A stretch of DNA of 9,722 bases from Candidatus Parcubacteria bacterium (GTDB lineage: Bacteria > Patescibacteriota > Saccharimonadia > Saccharimonadales > Saccharimonadaceae): contig JAEWBQ010000025.1 in NCBI GenBank assembly GCA_023391075.1, positions 1-9,722 of the forward strand, in the 5' to 3' direction. The position numbers and the translations under genes are program-made. Below, in pieces: positions 1 to 6,206 of this stretch. How positions within the stretch are numbered: the stretch's first letter is position 1; each line of letters starts with the position of its first letter. The notes beneath the pieces were generated by a model. The model was not told the origin of the DNA and made no database searches. It was given only the letters and a program-made list of their open reading frames with translations.

Positions 1-2
1 AG

Positions 3-65
3 CAAATCTTCAACTTCTTAACGTCCACGCCATTTTGAACCAACAACGGCAAGCCATTCAATGCC
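3..65 (+). pseudogene. Upstream in-frame remnant of the lysozyme gene, interrupted by TGA at 36-38
   Basis: Read in the frame of the downstream gene, positions 3-35 give QIFNFLTSTPF, then TGA, then TNNGKPFNA running into MQAAAITGNL. This is the usual start of a phage-tail-lysozyme domain (a helix, a short loop, then QAAAI.GNL). The reading frame is therefore probably the same on both sides of the stop. The rest of the N-terminus lies outside the window. Whether the TGA is a real nonsense mutation, a read error or a decoded codon cannot be told here. Confidence 0.5.
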
Positions 66-998
66 ATGCAGGCGGCGGCAATTACTGGGAACCTCATGCA
101 AGAAGGCGGCGCCACGCCCGGCCAAACCTCACCGAGCCCAATGGCAGTGAATCCTACGTCCGGTGCACTCGGTATCGGTCAGTGGCTTGGTGGACGACAA
201 ACGGCACTCAAGGATCTTGCTACTAAGCAAGGGCTTCAGCCGACAGATATGAAAGCCCAGCTAGCGTATTTAAAGCAAGAGTTCGAAGGCCCCGAAAGCA
301 CGGCGATTGTCGATCCGACATTCCAGGCTGGTACTGATTTAAAAGCCATGACAATTGTCGTGCGCACAAAATATGAACGTCCCGGCGAAGCGGAAGCAAA
401 CGACGCCAAGCGCATCGAGAACGCCAATTCAGTCCTCAGTTCGTTCGGAAAGAACGTTACATCAAACACAAGCACCGGTGACTCGACAACGGCCAGCGGC
501 TGCTCGAGTGCGCAGGCGAACACTGGCGACTTGATCAAGACCGCCCTAGGACTCGCCTGGGACCATCCCGTTCCCGAAGGCAAGGATATGAAGGCCGACG
601 CAACCAAGGCATACGTCGACGCAATCGCGCAGTACGGCAATATCCATAGCGACAGTGATGGCCTCACGCCGTATAGCGACTGCGGCCGGTTCGTCTCAAC
701 GGTCATGCGTATGTCAGGTATCGACAAAGATTACCCGCTTGCCGGCACCTACTCAAGCCAGCTCCCATACATTCGTTCACATCTTGATAAGTATATCGTC
801 GTCGACAACCCGAGCATGAGCAACTTCCAGCCAGGTGACATCTTTATCTCGCAGACCCACACCGCTATTTATGTCGGCAATAACGGCAAGTATGACACTG
901 TCGACGCCTCCCTGGGCGGCCGCGTCCCTGGTGTCAGCAACAACCTGAGCTCGTACCTGGTTACTCAAACAAACCCGACACTTGTCCGCCTTAAATAA
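66..998 (+). CDS. Phage-tail-lysozyme-like domain plus C-terminal cysteine peptidase (NlpC/P60 or CHAP-like); 5' end uncertain
   Basis: Predicted peptidoglycan hydrolase with two catalytic domains. Residues 1-125 resemble phage tail lysozyme domains: QAAAITGNLMQEGG carries the expected catalytic Glu (E13), followed by GALGIGQW, typical of this fold. A Ser/Thr-rich linker spans about 128-152. The C-terminal half has a DCGRFV motif with probable nucleophile C206, a PGDIF strand and HTAIYVG with probable catalytic H265, as in NlpC/P60 and CHAP amidase/peptidases. The protein would cut both glycan and peptide bonds of murein. The ATG at 66 has no Shine-Dalgarno and lies inside the lysozyme domain, so it is unlikely to be the true start. 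The same frame reads upstream as a plausible first helix (QIFNFLTSTPF) but meets TGA at 36-38. The gene is therefore either a 5'-truncated pseudogene, a sequencing error, or the end of a longer protein. The PEGA protein follows 17 bp downstream. Fold assignment is by motif recognition and is fairly sure; substrate is inferred. Confidence 0.72.
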   Translation: MQAAAITGNLMQEGGATPGQTSPSPMAVNPTSGALGIGQWLGGRQTALKDLATKQGLQPTDMKAQLAYLKQEFEGPESTAIVDPTFQAGTDLKAMTIVVRTKYERPGEAEANDAKRIENANSVLSSFGKNVTSNTSTGDSTTASGCSSAQANTGDLIKTALGLAWDHPVPEGKDMKADATKAYVDAIAQYGNIHSDSDGLTPYSDCGRFVSTVMRMSGIDKDYPLAGTYSSQLPYIRSHLDKYIVVDNPSMSNFQPGDIFISQTHTAIYVGNNGKYDTVDASLGGRVPGVSNNLSSYLVTQTNPTLVRLK

Positions 999-1015
999 CA
1001 TATGAAGAGGGAACA

Positions 1016-1921
1016 ATGAATCAAGCACCACTTACACTCAACCCAAAACAACTGACCATTATCGGCGGCGTCCTGCTTGTTGGCATTGTCGTGATGCTAG
1101 TGATCGCGTTTCTGCCCAAGACTCAGATTCTGCTCCAGATCGCCCCAAACTCCGCCTCGCTTAATCTAGACGGCAAAGACATAGGGACAGTACAGTACAA
1201 CCAAAAACTAACTGTCACGCCCGGTAGTCATACCTTGAAGCTCTCGCGCAGTGAATTTTCGACCGAAACCGTTCAGGTGAGCGCCACAAAAGACCAGACC
1301 GTCAATGCCATGATTGCCCTGACACCGCAGACCGATGCCGCCTGGACAATCCTCCGCAGCGATCCTACCTCGGTATCAATCTTTGAAGGCTATGGTGCGA
1401 AAAAATCACTTGCCAACCAAAATGCCCTTAACGATGCGCACCCGGCCTACAAGAACCTACCGATTAATACCAATGAGTACTACGCCTATCTCTGCCCATC
1501 ATTAAAACACTACACCGACAAACTCCAGCGAGCGATCTGTGTCGATCTCGCCAATGATACCCCGACGATCCGTCAAGACGCCGCGAACGCACTCGCAAAG
1601 GCCGGTATCGACGCTGCCAAGGAAGAAGTGTATGTTTCTTCGGACTCAAAAGTGCGTCCGATCATCACTAACGATCATTACACGATCAGCTATCACCGCG
1701 ACCTCGACGGGCATAATAAGCCGACGTTCGCCGTACTCGTGATGTCGACCGTCACGGGCGCAGGACGTACCGCCGAACTGACAAAGTGGCGCACACAGGC
1801 ACTCGCTGACCTCCAGGCAGCTGGCTATTCGATCCCCGACGTCAATCTTGTCTACGTCAACCCAGAACTGGCTCAGTACAACACGTCGCCCGATATCGCA
1901 TACCCTGGCATCTCTGAATAG
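1016..1921 (+). CDS. PEGA-domain single-pass membrane protein, C-terminal domain unknown
   Basis: A 301-residue protein with a short cytoplasmic N-terminus, one membrane segment at about residues 13-33 (TIIGGVLLVGIVVMLVIAF) and an extracytoplasmic remainder. Residues 37-103 look like a PEGA domain: a strand-rich repeat with SASLNLDGKDIGTVQ and VTPGSHTLKL, the pattern that names the family. PEGA domains are usually found on surface proteins and are thought to bind or sit close to the envelope. Residues about 105-301 form a globular region I do not recognise, with three Cys (in AYLCPSL, AICVDL). The start is supported by an AGAGGG Shine-Dalgarno about 5 bases before the ATG. It lies 17 bp after the wall-hydrolase gene, so the two are probably co-transcribed. 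It ends with TAG directly abutting the recF stop on the other strand. Membrane topology and PEGA are well supported; role is unknown. Confidence 0.8.
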   Translation: MNQAPLTLNPKQLTIIGGVLLVGIVVMLVIAFLPKTQILLQIAPNSASLNLDGKDIGTVQYNQKLTVTPGSHTLKLSRSEFSTETVQVSATKDQTVNAMIALTPQTDAAWTILRSDPTSVSIFEGYGAKKSLANQNALNDAHPAYKNLPINTNEYYAYLCPSLKHYTDKLQRAICVDLANDTPTIRQDAANALAKAGIDAAKEEVYVSSDSKVRPIITNDHYTISYHRDLDGHNKPTFAVLVMSTVTGAGRTAELTKWRTQALADLQAAGYSIPDVNLVYVNPELAQYNTSPDIAYPGISE

Positions 1922-2974
1922 TTAGTCGAGCGCAATAAATTGAGCATCTATATCGCGTGTCGTTGGGTGGCCATTGGTACTCGCAATCACCATCTGACAA
2001 TCGGTCGCATACTGCATAAGTGCCGCCTGGCGGGTTTCGTCGAGCTCGCTAAAGACATCGTCGAGCAAAACCAGCGGTTTTAGCTGCGTCAGACGTTCGA
2101 TAAGCTCGATTTCGAGAAATTTGAGTGCTAGTACCACTGAACGTACTTCGCCGCGCGAGGCGACCGATAAAGCGGGTGAGTGATTGAATTCAAACAGGAC
2201 GTCATGCCGGTGTGGGCCGATACTCGTAAAGCCAAGCAAGCGGTCACGCTCGCTGTGCGCGTGCAGCTCGGCTAATAATTTCTGCTTAATGGCGCCGATA
2301 CGGGTATAAGAATAGTGCATGGTCACGACATCATCGGTACCGGCAATGTGTCGGTAGACGTCACCAAGTGAGGCGTTGAGCTCCTCGATAAATCGGATAC
2401 GTTCTTCGATCAGGTACGCGCCGTGCTCGGCCAGCGAAACGTTCCAGACGAACAGCTCGTCCGTCGTCGTACTATCGCGCTTTAAGAGATTATTGCGCTG
2501 CTTGAGGGCACGTTCATACTTGCGGAGCGCGATGCCGTAGAGCGGATCAAGCTGACTAATAAACCGGTCGATAAACTGCCGCCTACGCGCCGGTGAGCCG
2601 TGCAGGAGCCGCAAATCGTCCGGCTCAAACAAGACGACCGGGTACTTGTACTTCGGCAGCAGCCGGTACATCGTCCGTCCATCAGTGACGAACGCTTTAC
2701 GGCCGGTGGATTTGCTGCTGTCGAATTTGACCGTGCGGACAGTCTCGTCGGCGTAGCCGAGATCGATTCGCCACCACTGTTCGCCGCTACGCAGCATGTC
2801 ACTGTCGCTGCCTTTAAATGAGCCACCCTGGAGCGCCACGTACAGCGCCTCGAGCAGCGACGTCTTACCACTGCCATTCAGTCCCGTAATCAGCGTCACA
2901 CGCGACGACAAGTCTACCGCCAATTGGTCATGGCGGCGGATGTGCTGAACGGCGAGGCGGGTGATCGCACTCAC
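1922..2974 (-). CDS. recF: DNA replication and repair protein RecF
   Basis: RecF is an SMC-like ABC ATPase that binds gapped DNA and helps load RecA at stalled forks. The 350-residue protein has Walker A GLNGSGKT at 31-38, an ABC signature SRGE at 273-276 followed by a helix VVLALKFLE, and Walker B VLLDDVFSELD from about 302, which is characteristic of RecF rather than other SMC-like proteins. Residues RRRQFIDRF in the middle are also family-typical. Length is close to the usual 360. The start is GTG at 2974, three bases after the dnaN stop, with an AAGAG-like ribosome site inside the end of dnaN, so translation is probably coupled to dnaN. It is the last gene of the dnaA-dnaN-recF unit. Its TAA abuts the stop of the convergent PEGA gene, leaving no room for an intergenic terminator. 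Confidence 0.96.
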   Translation of the reverse strand: MSAITRLAVQHIRRHDQLAVDLSSRVTLITGLNGSGKTSLLEALYVALQGGSFKGSDSDMLRSGEQWWRIDLGYADETVRTVKFDSSKSTGRKAFVTDGRTMYRLLPKYKYPVVLFEPDDLRLLHGSPARRRQFIDRFISQLDPLYGIALRKYERALKQRNNLLKRDSTTTDELFVWNVSLAEHGAYLIEERIRFIEELNASLGDVYRHIAGTDDVVTMHYSYTRIGAIKQKLLAELHAHSERDRLLGFTSIGPHRHDVLFEFNHSPALSVASRGEVRSVVLALKFLEIELIERLTQLKPLVLLDDVFSELDETRQAALMQYATDCQMVIASTNGHPTTRDIDAQFIALD

Positions 2975-2977
2975 GGC

Positions 2978-4078
2978 TTAGCTCTTGAGCGGCATGATGA
3001 TATGCAGGTAATTGCTGTCGGCACTGCCATTAGTCAGCATGCACGGCGCAAGTTTGCCGCTGAACTGAAACTGTACGGTGTTGCCGTCAATCACGCTGAG
3101 TGCGTCGCTTAGGTACCGTGAATTCAAGGTGATCTGCCCGTCACCTTCGACTTGCGCCGGCGCTTTCGAAGTGTTCTCGCCCAGCTCCGAGGCGATGGAG
3201 TGGATTGCCAGGTCACTCGTCTCGCTACTGGCGGTGAGTGTCACGCTGCCGCCTGATTGGCGGGCAAATAGGCCGGCGATTTTGACGGTGCGGACGAATT
3301 CCGATGCGTCGATCGTGACGTTGGTTTCGGCGCTGCTCGGAATCAGCTGACGATAATCGGGGTAATTCCCGTCGATCAAGCGGCTGGTGATTTCCGATTC
3401 GCCCAGGCGGAACCGCACCTGGGTTTCATCGAACAGGACGTCGACTTCCGTCACATCTTCAGCTAAGCTGCGCAGCACTTCCTGTAGGGTAGAAGCGGGG
3501 ATAATCGCGGCCACGTCACTCGTTGTCTCGACCAAACGGCGCTCAGCCAATCGATAACCGTCGGTTGCCGCGAGATAAAGGTACCCTTCGTGCGAGTGCC
3601 AATAGACTCCGGTCAGAATCGGCCGGGTAGCGTCATTACTGCAGGTAATGATCGTCTGAGAGACGGCTTGCTTGAAATCGGCAACCGTCAGGCTGAACTG
3701 GATCGATGAGGTTTCATCAATCGTCGGCAGCTCAGGAAACTCATCAGCCACCACGCCGTTAATCGTCGAGCTATAGCTGCCTGATTTGATTTTCAGGTGG
3801 GCGTCGGTAACTTTTAGTTCGACGGTGCCTTTTGGCAGGCTGCTAACGAATTCACTCACCAGACGGGCAGGGATGGTAATCGAACCTGGCGTAATGATCT
3901 TGGCGCCAATTAATTGGGTTGAGGCAATTTCCAGGTTGGTCGCCGCCACTAGTAAGCGGTTGCCGTCGGTACGGAGCAGGATGTTACTGAGAATCGGCAG
4001 TTGGGTTTTACTACTTGCGACTCGACCGACATTGGAGAGGGCTCGAGCCAGATTTTCTTGGGTGACAGTGAGTTCCAT
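2978..4078 (-). CDS. dnaN: DNA polymerase III sliding clamp, beta subunit
   Basis: DnaN forms the ring-shaped dimer that tethers the replicative polymerase to DNA. The 366-residue length equals the family norm of three repeated clamp domains. The N-terminus has the usual pattern (LARALSNVGRVASSKTQLPILSNILL, shown here split by function: helix, then the PILSNILL strand). Further hallmarks are PARLVSEFVSSLP near residue 70-85, DATRPILTGVYW near 145-157, ATDGYRLA at about 170-177 and a C-terminal HIIMPLKS that matches the family ending. The ATG at 4078 has an AAAGG ribosome site about 11 bases upstream. Upstream lies a 268-bp gap with DnaA boxes and the predicted unwinding element; downstream, recF begins three bases after the stop. 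It is read in the direction of the leftward fork. Confidence 0.97.
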   Translation of the reverse strand: MELTVTQENLARALSNVGRVASSKTQLPILSNILLRTDGNRLLVAATNLEIASTQLIGAKIITPGSITIPARLVSEFVSSLPKGTVELKVTDAHLKIKSGSYSSTINGVVADEFPELPTIDETSSIQFSLTVADFKQAVSQTIITCSNDATRPILTGVYWHSHEGYLYLAATDGYRLAERRLVETTSDVAAIIPASTLQEVLRSLAEDVTEVDVLFDETQVRFRLGESEITSRLIDGNYPDYRQLIPSSAETNVTIDASEFVRTVKIAGLFARQSGGSVTLTASSETSDLAIHSIASELGENTSKAPAQVEGDGQITLNSRYLSDALSVIDGNTVQFQFSGKLAPCMLTNGSADSNYLHIIMPLKS

Positions 4079-4108
4079 TATTATTAGTACCTTTCTTATT
4101 TTTTACCT

Positions 4109-4139
4109 TTGTCGTTGTAATAGTAGGGGCTGTGGAAAC
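4109..4139 (-). other. oriC: Predicted origin unwinding element: DnaA box, GC spacer and DnaA-trios
   Basis: On the minus strand a box-like GTTTCCACA (two mismatches to TTATCCACA) is followed by the spacer GCCC and then CTA CTA TTA CAA CGA CAA, leading into a T/A-rich stretch up to the dnaN start. On the opposite strand the triplets read TAG TAG TAA outward from the box, i.e. 3'-GAT-5' repeats. This is the box, GC spacer and trio order described for Bacillus subtilis oriC, where DnaA assembles on one strand and opens the duplex. The first three triplets keep the central A; the next three do not. The match in order and position (between dnaA and dnaN) is seen; activity is inferred. Confidence 0.6.
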
Positions 4140-4197
4140 TGGGTAAAAATTGTGTTCACACAGAGGTGAAAGCGCGATTTGAGATGGGGAGAACTAT

Positions 4198-4342
4198 TGT
4201 GGATAGGTGCGGATAAATCGGTGGAAAGTTGGGGCTTATCCACGTTGATTGTGGGGGAATACCCATATCCACAATCGGCTGTGGATAGCTGTGCACGGGT
4301 TTTCCTCGTTGTTTTCCGCCTGTCGTGCACAGCTTTTCCACA
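4198..4342. other. oriC: oriC sub-region 2: DnaA-box cluster in the dnaN-dnaA gap
   Basis: Six sites match TTATCCACA with one mismatch in 145 bp. Reverse: TGTGGATAG at 4198-4206, TGCGGATAA at 4208-4216 and TGTGGATAG at 4280-4288. Forward: TTATCCACG at 4236-4244, ATATCCACA at 4265-4273 and TTTTCCACA at 4334-4342. Two further TTTTCC half-sites at 4300 and 4312 could be weak boxes. No convincing gene fits this 268-bp gap (4079-4346). With the second cluster upstream of dnaA it would form a bipartite origin like those of Bacillus and Helicobacter. The lower-affinity look of this cluster fits a place where DnaA must build up before opening. Confidence 0.82.
4280..4342. repeat. Inverted repeat with DnaA boxes on both arms, just after dnaA
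   Basis: AGCTGTGCACG at 4287-4297 is an exact reverse complement of CGTGCACAGCT at 4324-4334, separated by 26 bases. The symmetry goes on outward with one indel into TGTGGAT (4280-4286) and TTTCCACA (4335-4342), so each arm of about 18 bases ends in a DnaA box. The outer end lies four bases past the dnaA stop codon. The loop holds GTTTTCC twice (4299 and 4311). In the dnaA mRNA it would form a long stem-loop; no T-run follows, so it is not a standard terminator. As DNA it pairs two DnaA boxes head to head. Confidence 0.75.
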
Positions 4343-4346
4343 TCCC

Positions 4347-5735
4347 TTAGGCATAGAGTTTCTCCCGGATTTCGGCGACCTGTTCGCGGATCATCAGGTC
4401 GAGTTTGACGGCTTTTTCAATCTTTTCGACGGAATGGATGGCGGTGGTGTGATCTTTGCGGCCGAGCTCACTGGCAATCCGTGGGAAGCTGAGGTGCAGC
4501 TCGCTTCTCAGCAGGTACATCGCAACCTGGCGCGGTACAACGATATGTTTGTCACGCTTGGCACTGGTGATTTCTTTGGCATCGATCTGGAAATGCCGGG
4601 CAGTTTTGTCGATAATCTGCTTTGGTGTCAGATGTTGTGGTCGAGAGTGGCGGGCGCTGCCAATCAACCCTTCGGCGGTGGCAATGTCCGGGGCGACGCC
4701 GCGCATCTCGGCATAAGCTAGCAGCTGATTAAGGGCGCCTTCGAGCTCACGGACGTTAGTCTTGATAGAATTCGCCAGGTATTCGACGGTGTCACGTTCC
4801 AGCTCAACACCTGAGAGCGATGCTTTCGTCTGGACGATGGCGCAGCGCGTCTCGAAGTCCGGCATCTGAATGTCGATCGCCATACCCCATTCAAAGCGAC
4901 TGCGGAGACGTTCGGTCAGGGTCGGGATGCTCTTGGGCGGTTTATCGGAGCTAATGATAATCTGCTTGTTGTTCTGGTGGAGGTGATTAAACGTATGGAA
5001 GAATTCTTCCTGCGTTTTTTCCTTGTTGGCGATAAACTGCATGTCGTCGACGATTAAGACGTCAACGTTGCGGTACTTATCGGCGAAGCCCTTTTTCTTG
5101 AAGCGGATGCTTTCGAGGAATTCTTTGACGAACGTCTCCGATGTAATGTAAAGGACCCGTGCGTCAGGCTGTGACTTGGTGATCTCATTGCCAACCGCCT
5201 GCATGAGGTGGGTTTTACCCAGACCGACACCGCCGTAGAGGAAGAGCGGGTTGTACTTGGTGCCGGGATTGGCGGCGACTGCCTGGCAGGCGGTGTAGGC
5301 CAGGTCGTTACTGGAGCCGACAATGAAGTTGTCAAACGTATAGCGCGGGTTCAGGCTGGCAGCTTGAGTCGTCGATGACGAAGCTGGGTTATGGCGCGGA
5401 ATATGGCCAGATAATAATTCATCGGCCGTCGAGACTGCCGCGGTGGTATGGGCCGCCGGCGTGATTTCGCGGGTGACGGTTTTTTTACCACCAGAGGTTT
5501 TGACGACATAGACGATTTTTGAAGGAGTCGCACCGTTTTTCTCAAGCACCGATTTGATCTGATTATTAAACTTTACTTCAAATTGCCGCTTGGCGAAGAT
5601 ATTGGGGACGGCAATCGTGACCGCGTCATCGGTCTGGTCGACGAGCTCAGTATTCTTAAACCAGGTCGTAAACGCAGCGTGAGAAACCGATAGTTCGATC
5701 TCACCTAAAACACTTTGCCATAGCGCGTGCTGCAT
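4347..5735 (-). CDS. dnaA: Chromosomal replication initiator protein DnaA
   Basis: DnaA is the AAA+ ATPase that binds DnaA boxes and opens oriC. In the 462-residue form, domain I starts LWQSVLGEIELSVS and has the family-typical FTTWFKNTE; a Ser/Thr/Ala-rich linker spans about 92-126; domain III opens with NPRYTFDNFIVGSSN and has Walker A GGVGLGKT at 168-175, Walker B VLIVDD at 226-231, sensor 1 IIISSD at 259-264 and box VII RLRSRFEWG with the probable arginine finger R280. Domain IV carries the box-binding signature GRKDHTTAIHS at 425-435. I chose ATG 5735 because LWQ homology begins there and AAAGGG lies nine bases upstream. An in-frame ATG at 5816 would add 27 unrelated residues and would swallow the likely promoter. 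It is flanked by DnaA-box clusters on both sides. Confidence 0.97.
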   Translation of the reverse strand: MQHALWQSVLGEIELSVSHAAFTTWFKNTELVDQTDDAVTIAVPNIFAKRQFEVKFNNQIKSVLEKNGATPSKIVYVVKTSGGKKTVTREITPAAHTTAAVSTADELLSGHIPRHNPASSSTTQAASLNPRYTFDNFIVGSSNDLAYTACQAVAANPGTKYNPLFLYGGVGLGKTHLMQAVGNEITKSQPDARVLYITSETFVKEFLESIRFKKKGFADKYRNVDVLIVDDMQFIANKEKTQEEFFHTFNHLHQNNKQIIISSDKPPKSIPTLTERLRSRFEWGMAIDIQMPDFETRCAIVQTKASLSGVELERDTVEYLANSIKTNVRELEGALNQLLAYAEMRGVAPDIATAEGLIGSARHSRPQHLTPKQIIDKTARHFQIDAKEITSAKRDKHIVVPRQVAMYLLRSELHLSFPRIASELGRKDHTTAIHSVEKIEKAVKLDLMIREQVAEIREKLYA

Positions 5736-5787
5736 AGTTAATAACCCTTTCCCCGTGTGGACGAATCCCTCATTTGCGTTACGCATT

Positions 5788-5816
5788 ACTATAGCGCCAA
5801 ACGAAGTTTTCCACAA
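5788..5816 (-). promoter_or_regulatory. Candidate dnaA promoter with a DnaA box over the -35
   Basis: On the minus strand TATAGT (5793-5788) is a good -10. Seventeen bases upstream is TTGTGG (5816-5811), a poor -35 sharing only TTG. A one-mismatch DnaA box (TTTTCCACA on the plus strand, 5807-5815) covers that -35. Transcription would start near 5781, giving a leader of about 45 bases with the AAAGGG ribosome site. The overlap suggests DnaA represses its own gene, as known in several bacteria. Inference from spacing only. Confidence 0.45.
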
Positions 5817-5858
5817 CCTTTGACCATAAAATCGCTCAGAGGGAAATAGGGGTGGCAG

Positions 5859-5920
5859 TTATCCACAGTTAGGATTAACAGGTAGGGACTTGTGGATAAC
5901 AGTCCACGAGCTGTGGATAA
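5859..5920. other. oriC: oriC sub-region 1: three perfect DnaA boxes upstream of dnaA
   Basis: TTATCCACA at 5859-5867 (forward) and TGTGGATAA at 5891-5899 and 5912-5920 (reverse) match the 9-base consensus exactly. The two reverse boxes are 21 bp apart, two helical turns, so they face the same side of DNA. Short GTGGA/TCCAC palindromes lie between them (5892, 5903, 5913). The 271-bp gap 5736-6006 contains these boxes, the dnaA and rpmH promoters and a small A/T-rich patch at 5949-5960, but no trio pattern next to any box, which argues against unwinding on this side. Confidence 0.88.
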
Positions 5921-5968
5921 AGATGAAGCGAAGAGGGGAGAAGGTGACGATAAAATTTATCGGCAAAC

Positions 5969-5997
5969 TTGTCAAAAAGGGGAGGGTTTAGTAGAAT
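5969..5997 (+). promoter_or_regulatory. rpmH promoter, placing the start of transcription at the start codon
   Basis: TTGTCA (5969-5974) and TAGAAT (5992-5997) are separated by exactly 17 bases, a strong sigma-70-type match. Only nine bases lie between the -10 and the rpmH ATG at 6007, so transcription should start at about 6004-6007. There is no ribosome site in that space; the GGAGGG at 5981-5986 lies between -35 and -10 and would not be in the mRNA. Confidence 0.72.
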
Positions 5998-6006
5998 AGA
6001 ACAGAT

Positions 6007-6144
6007 ATGCCAAAACGTACCCATCAACCACATACGCGTCACCGCGCCCGCACACACGGCTTTCGTGCGCGCATTGCCACCAAGGCTGGCCGCGCTGTAA
6101 TCAAGCGCCGCCGCATCAAGGGCCGCGCTCGCCTGACTGTCTAG
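6007..6144 (+). CDS. rpmH: Ribosomal protein L34 (bL34)
   Basis: L34 is a small basic protein of the large ribosomal subunit, the usual neighbour of dnaA and rnpA. The 45-residue product starts MPKRTHQPHTRHRARTHGF and contains the diagnostic RTHGFRARIATKAGR stretch followed by a run of Arg/Lys (KRRRIKGRARL) that threads into rRNA. Length is the normal 44-46 residues. The ATG has no Shine-Dalgarno and sits about nine bases after a strong -10, so a leaderless mRNA is likely. It ends in TAG and is followed by a strong hairpin terminator, which separates it from rnpA. Its transcription points away from dnaA, with the rightward fork. Confidence 0.95.
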   Translation: MPKRTHQPHTRHRARTHGFRARIATKAGRAVIKRRRIKGRARLTV

Positions 6145-6150
6145 GACACG

Positions 6151-6185
6151 AAATCACCTCCATTATTACGGGGGTGATTTTTGTT
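6151..6185 (+). terminator. Intrinsic terminator after rpmH
   Basis: AAATCACCTCC (6151-6161) pairs with GGGGGTGATTT (6170-6180), an 11-bp stem with one T-G pair and an 8-base loop, followed by a T-rich run TTTTTGTTT. It begins six bases after the rpmH stop. The rnpA promoter starts right after the T-run, so L34 and RnpA can be expressed at different levels. Confidence 0.85.
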
Positions 6186-6194
6186 TGCTATACT
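6186..6194 (+). promoter_or_regulatory. Extended -10 promoter of rnpA
   Basis: TGCTATACT is a complete extended -10 (TGnTATAMT). The position for a -35 falls within the rpmH terminator and has no good match, which is normal for extended -10 promoters. Transcription would start near 6201, leaving about six bases before the rnpA ATG at 6207. Confidence 0.6.
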
Positions 6195-6206
6195 AAAAGT
6201 CATACT

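Noticed and set aside
1922..2974. SRGE in place of SxGQ as an odd RecF signature
   Set aside because: Glu at this position is, to my knowledge, common in RecF and does not point to altered function.
4120..4150. dnaN promoter TTTACC / TACTAT on the minus strand, 16 bp apart
   Set aside because: Only 4 of 6 matches in each element, and TACTAT is part of the CTACTATTA trio. It may be both, but I cannot support it as a promoter.
4103..4354. Minus-strand 83-residue frame between dnaA and dnaN
   Set aside because: It is made of DnaA boxes and the inverted repeat; composition is that of a regulatory region and no family pattern is seen.
4179..4721. Plus-strand 180-residue open frame over the origin and the 3' part of dnaA
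   Set aside because: Antisense to the conserved DnaA domain IV, no ribosome site, no recognisable domain, and it runs through the DnaA-box cluster.
5736..5816. Longer dnaA starting at ATG 5816 (27 more residues)
   Set aside because: The added residues do not look like DnaA, the start has no ribosome site, and it would cover the candidate promoter and a DnaA box. ATG 5735 has AAAGGG upstream and begins at the LWQ homology.
5875..6057. Minus-strand 60-residue frame across the upstream boxes and rpmH
   Set aside because: Overlaps rpmH in antisense and the origin boxes; no ribosome site or homology.
6174..6206. rnpA starting at GTG 6174
   Set aside because: This start lies in the stem of the rpmH terminator and upstream of the -10; the added 11 residues do not fit RnpA.
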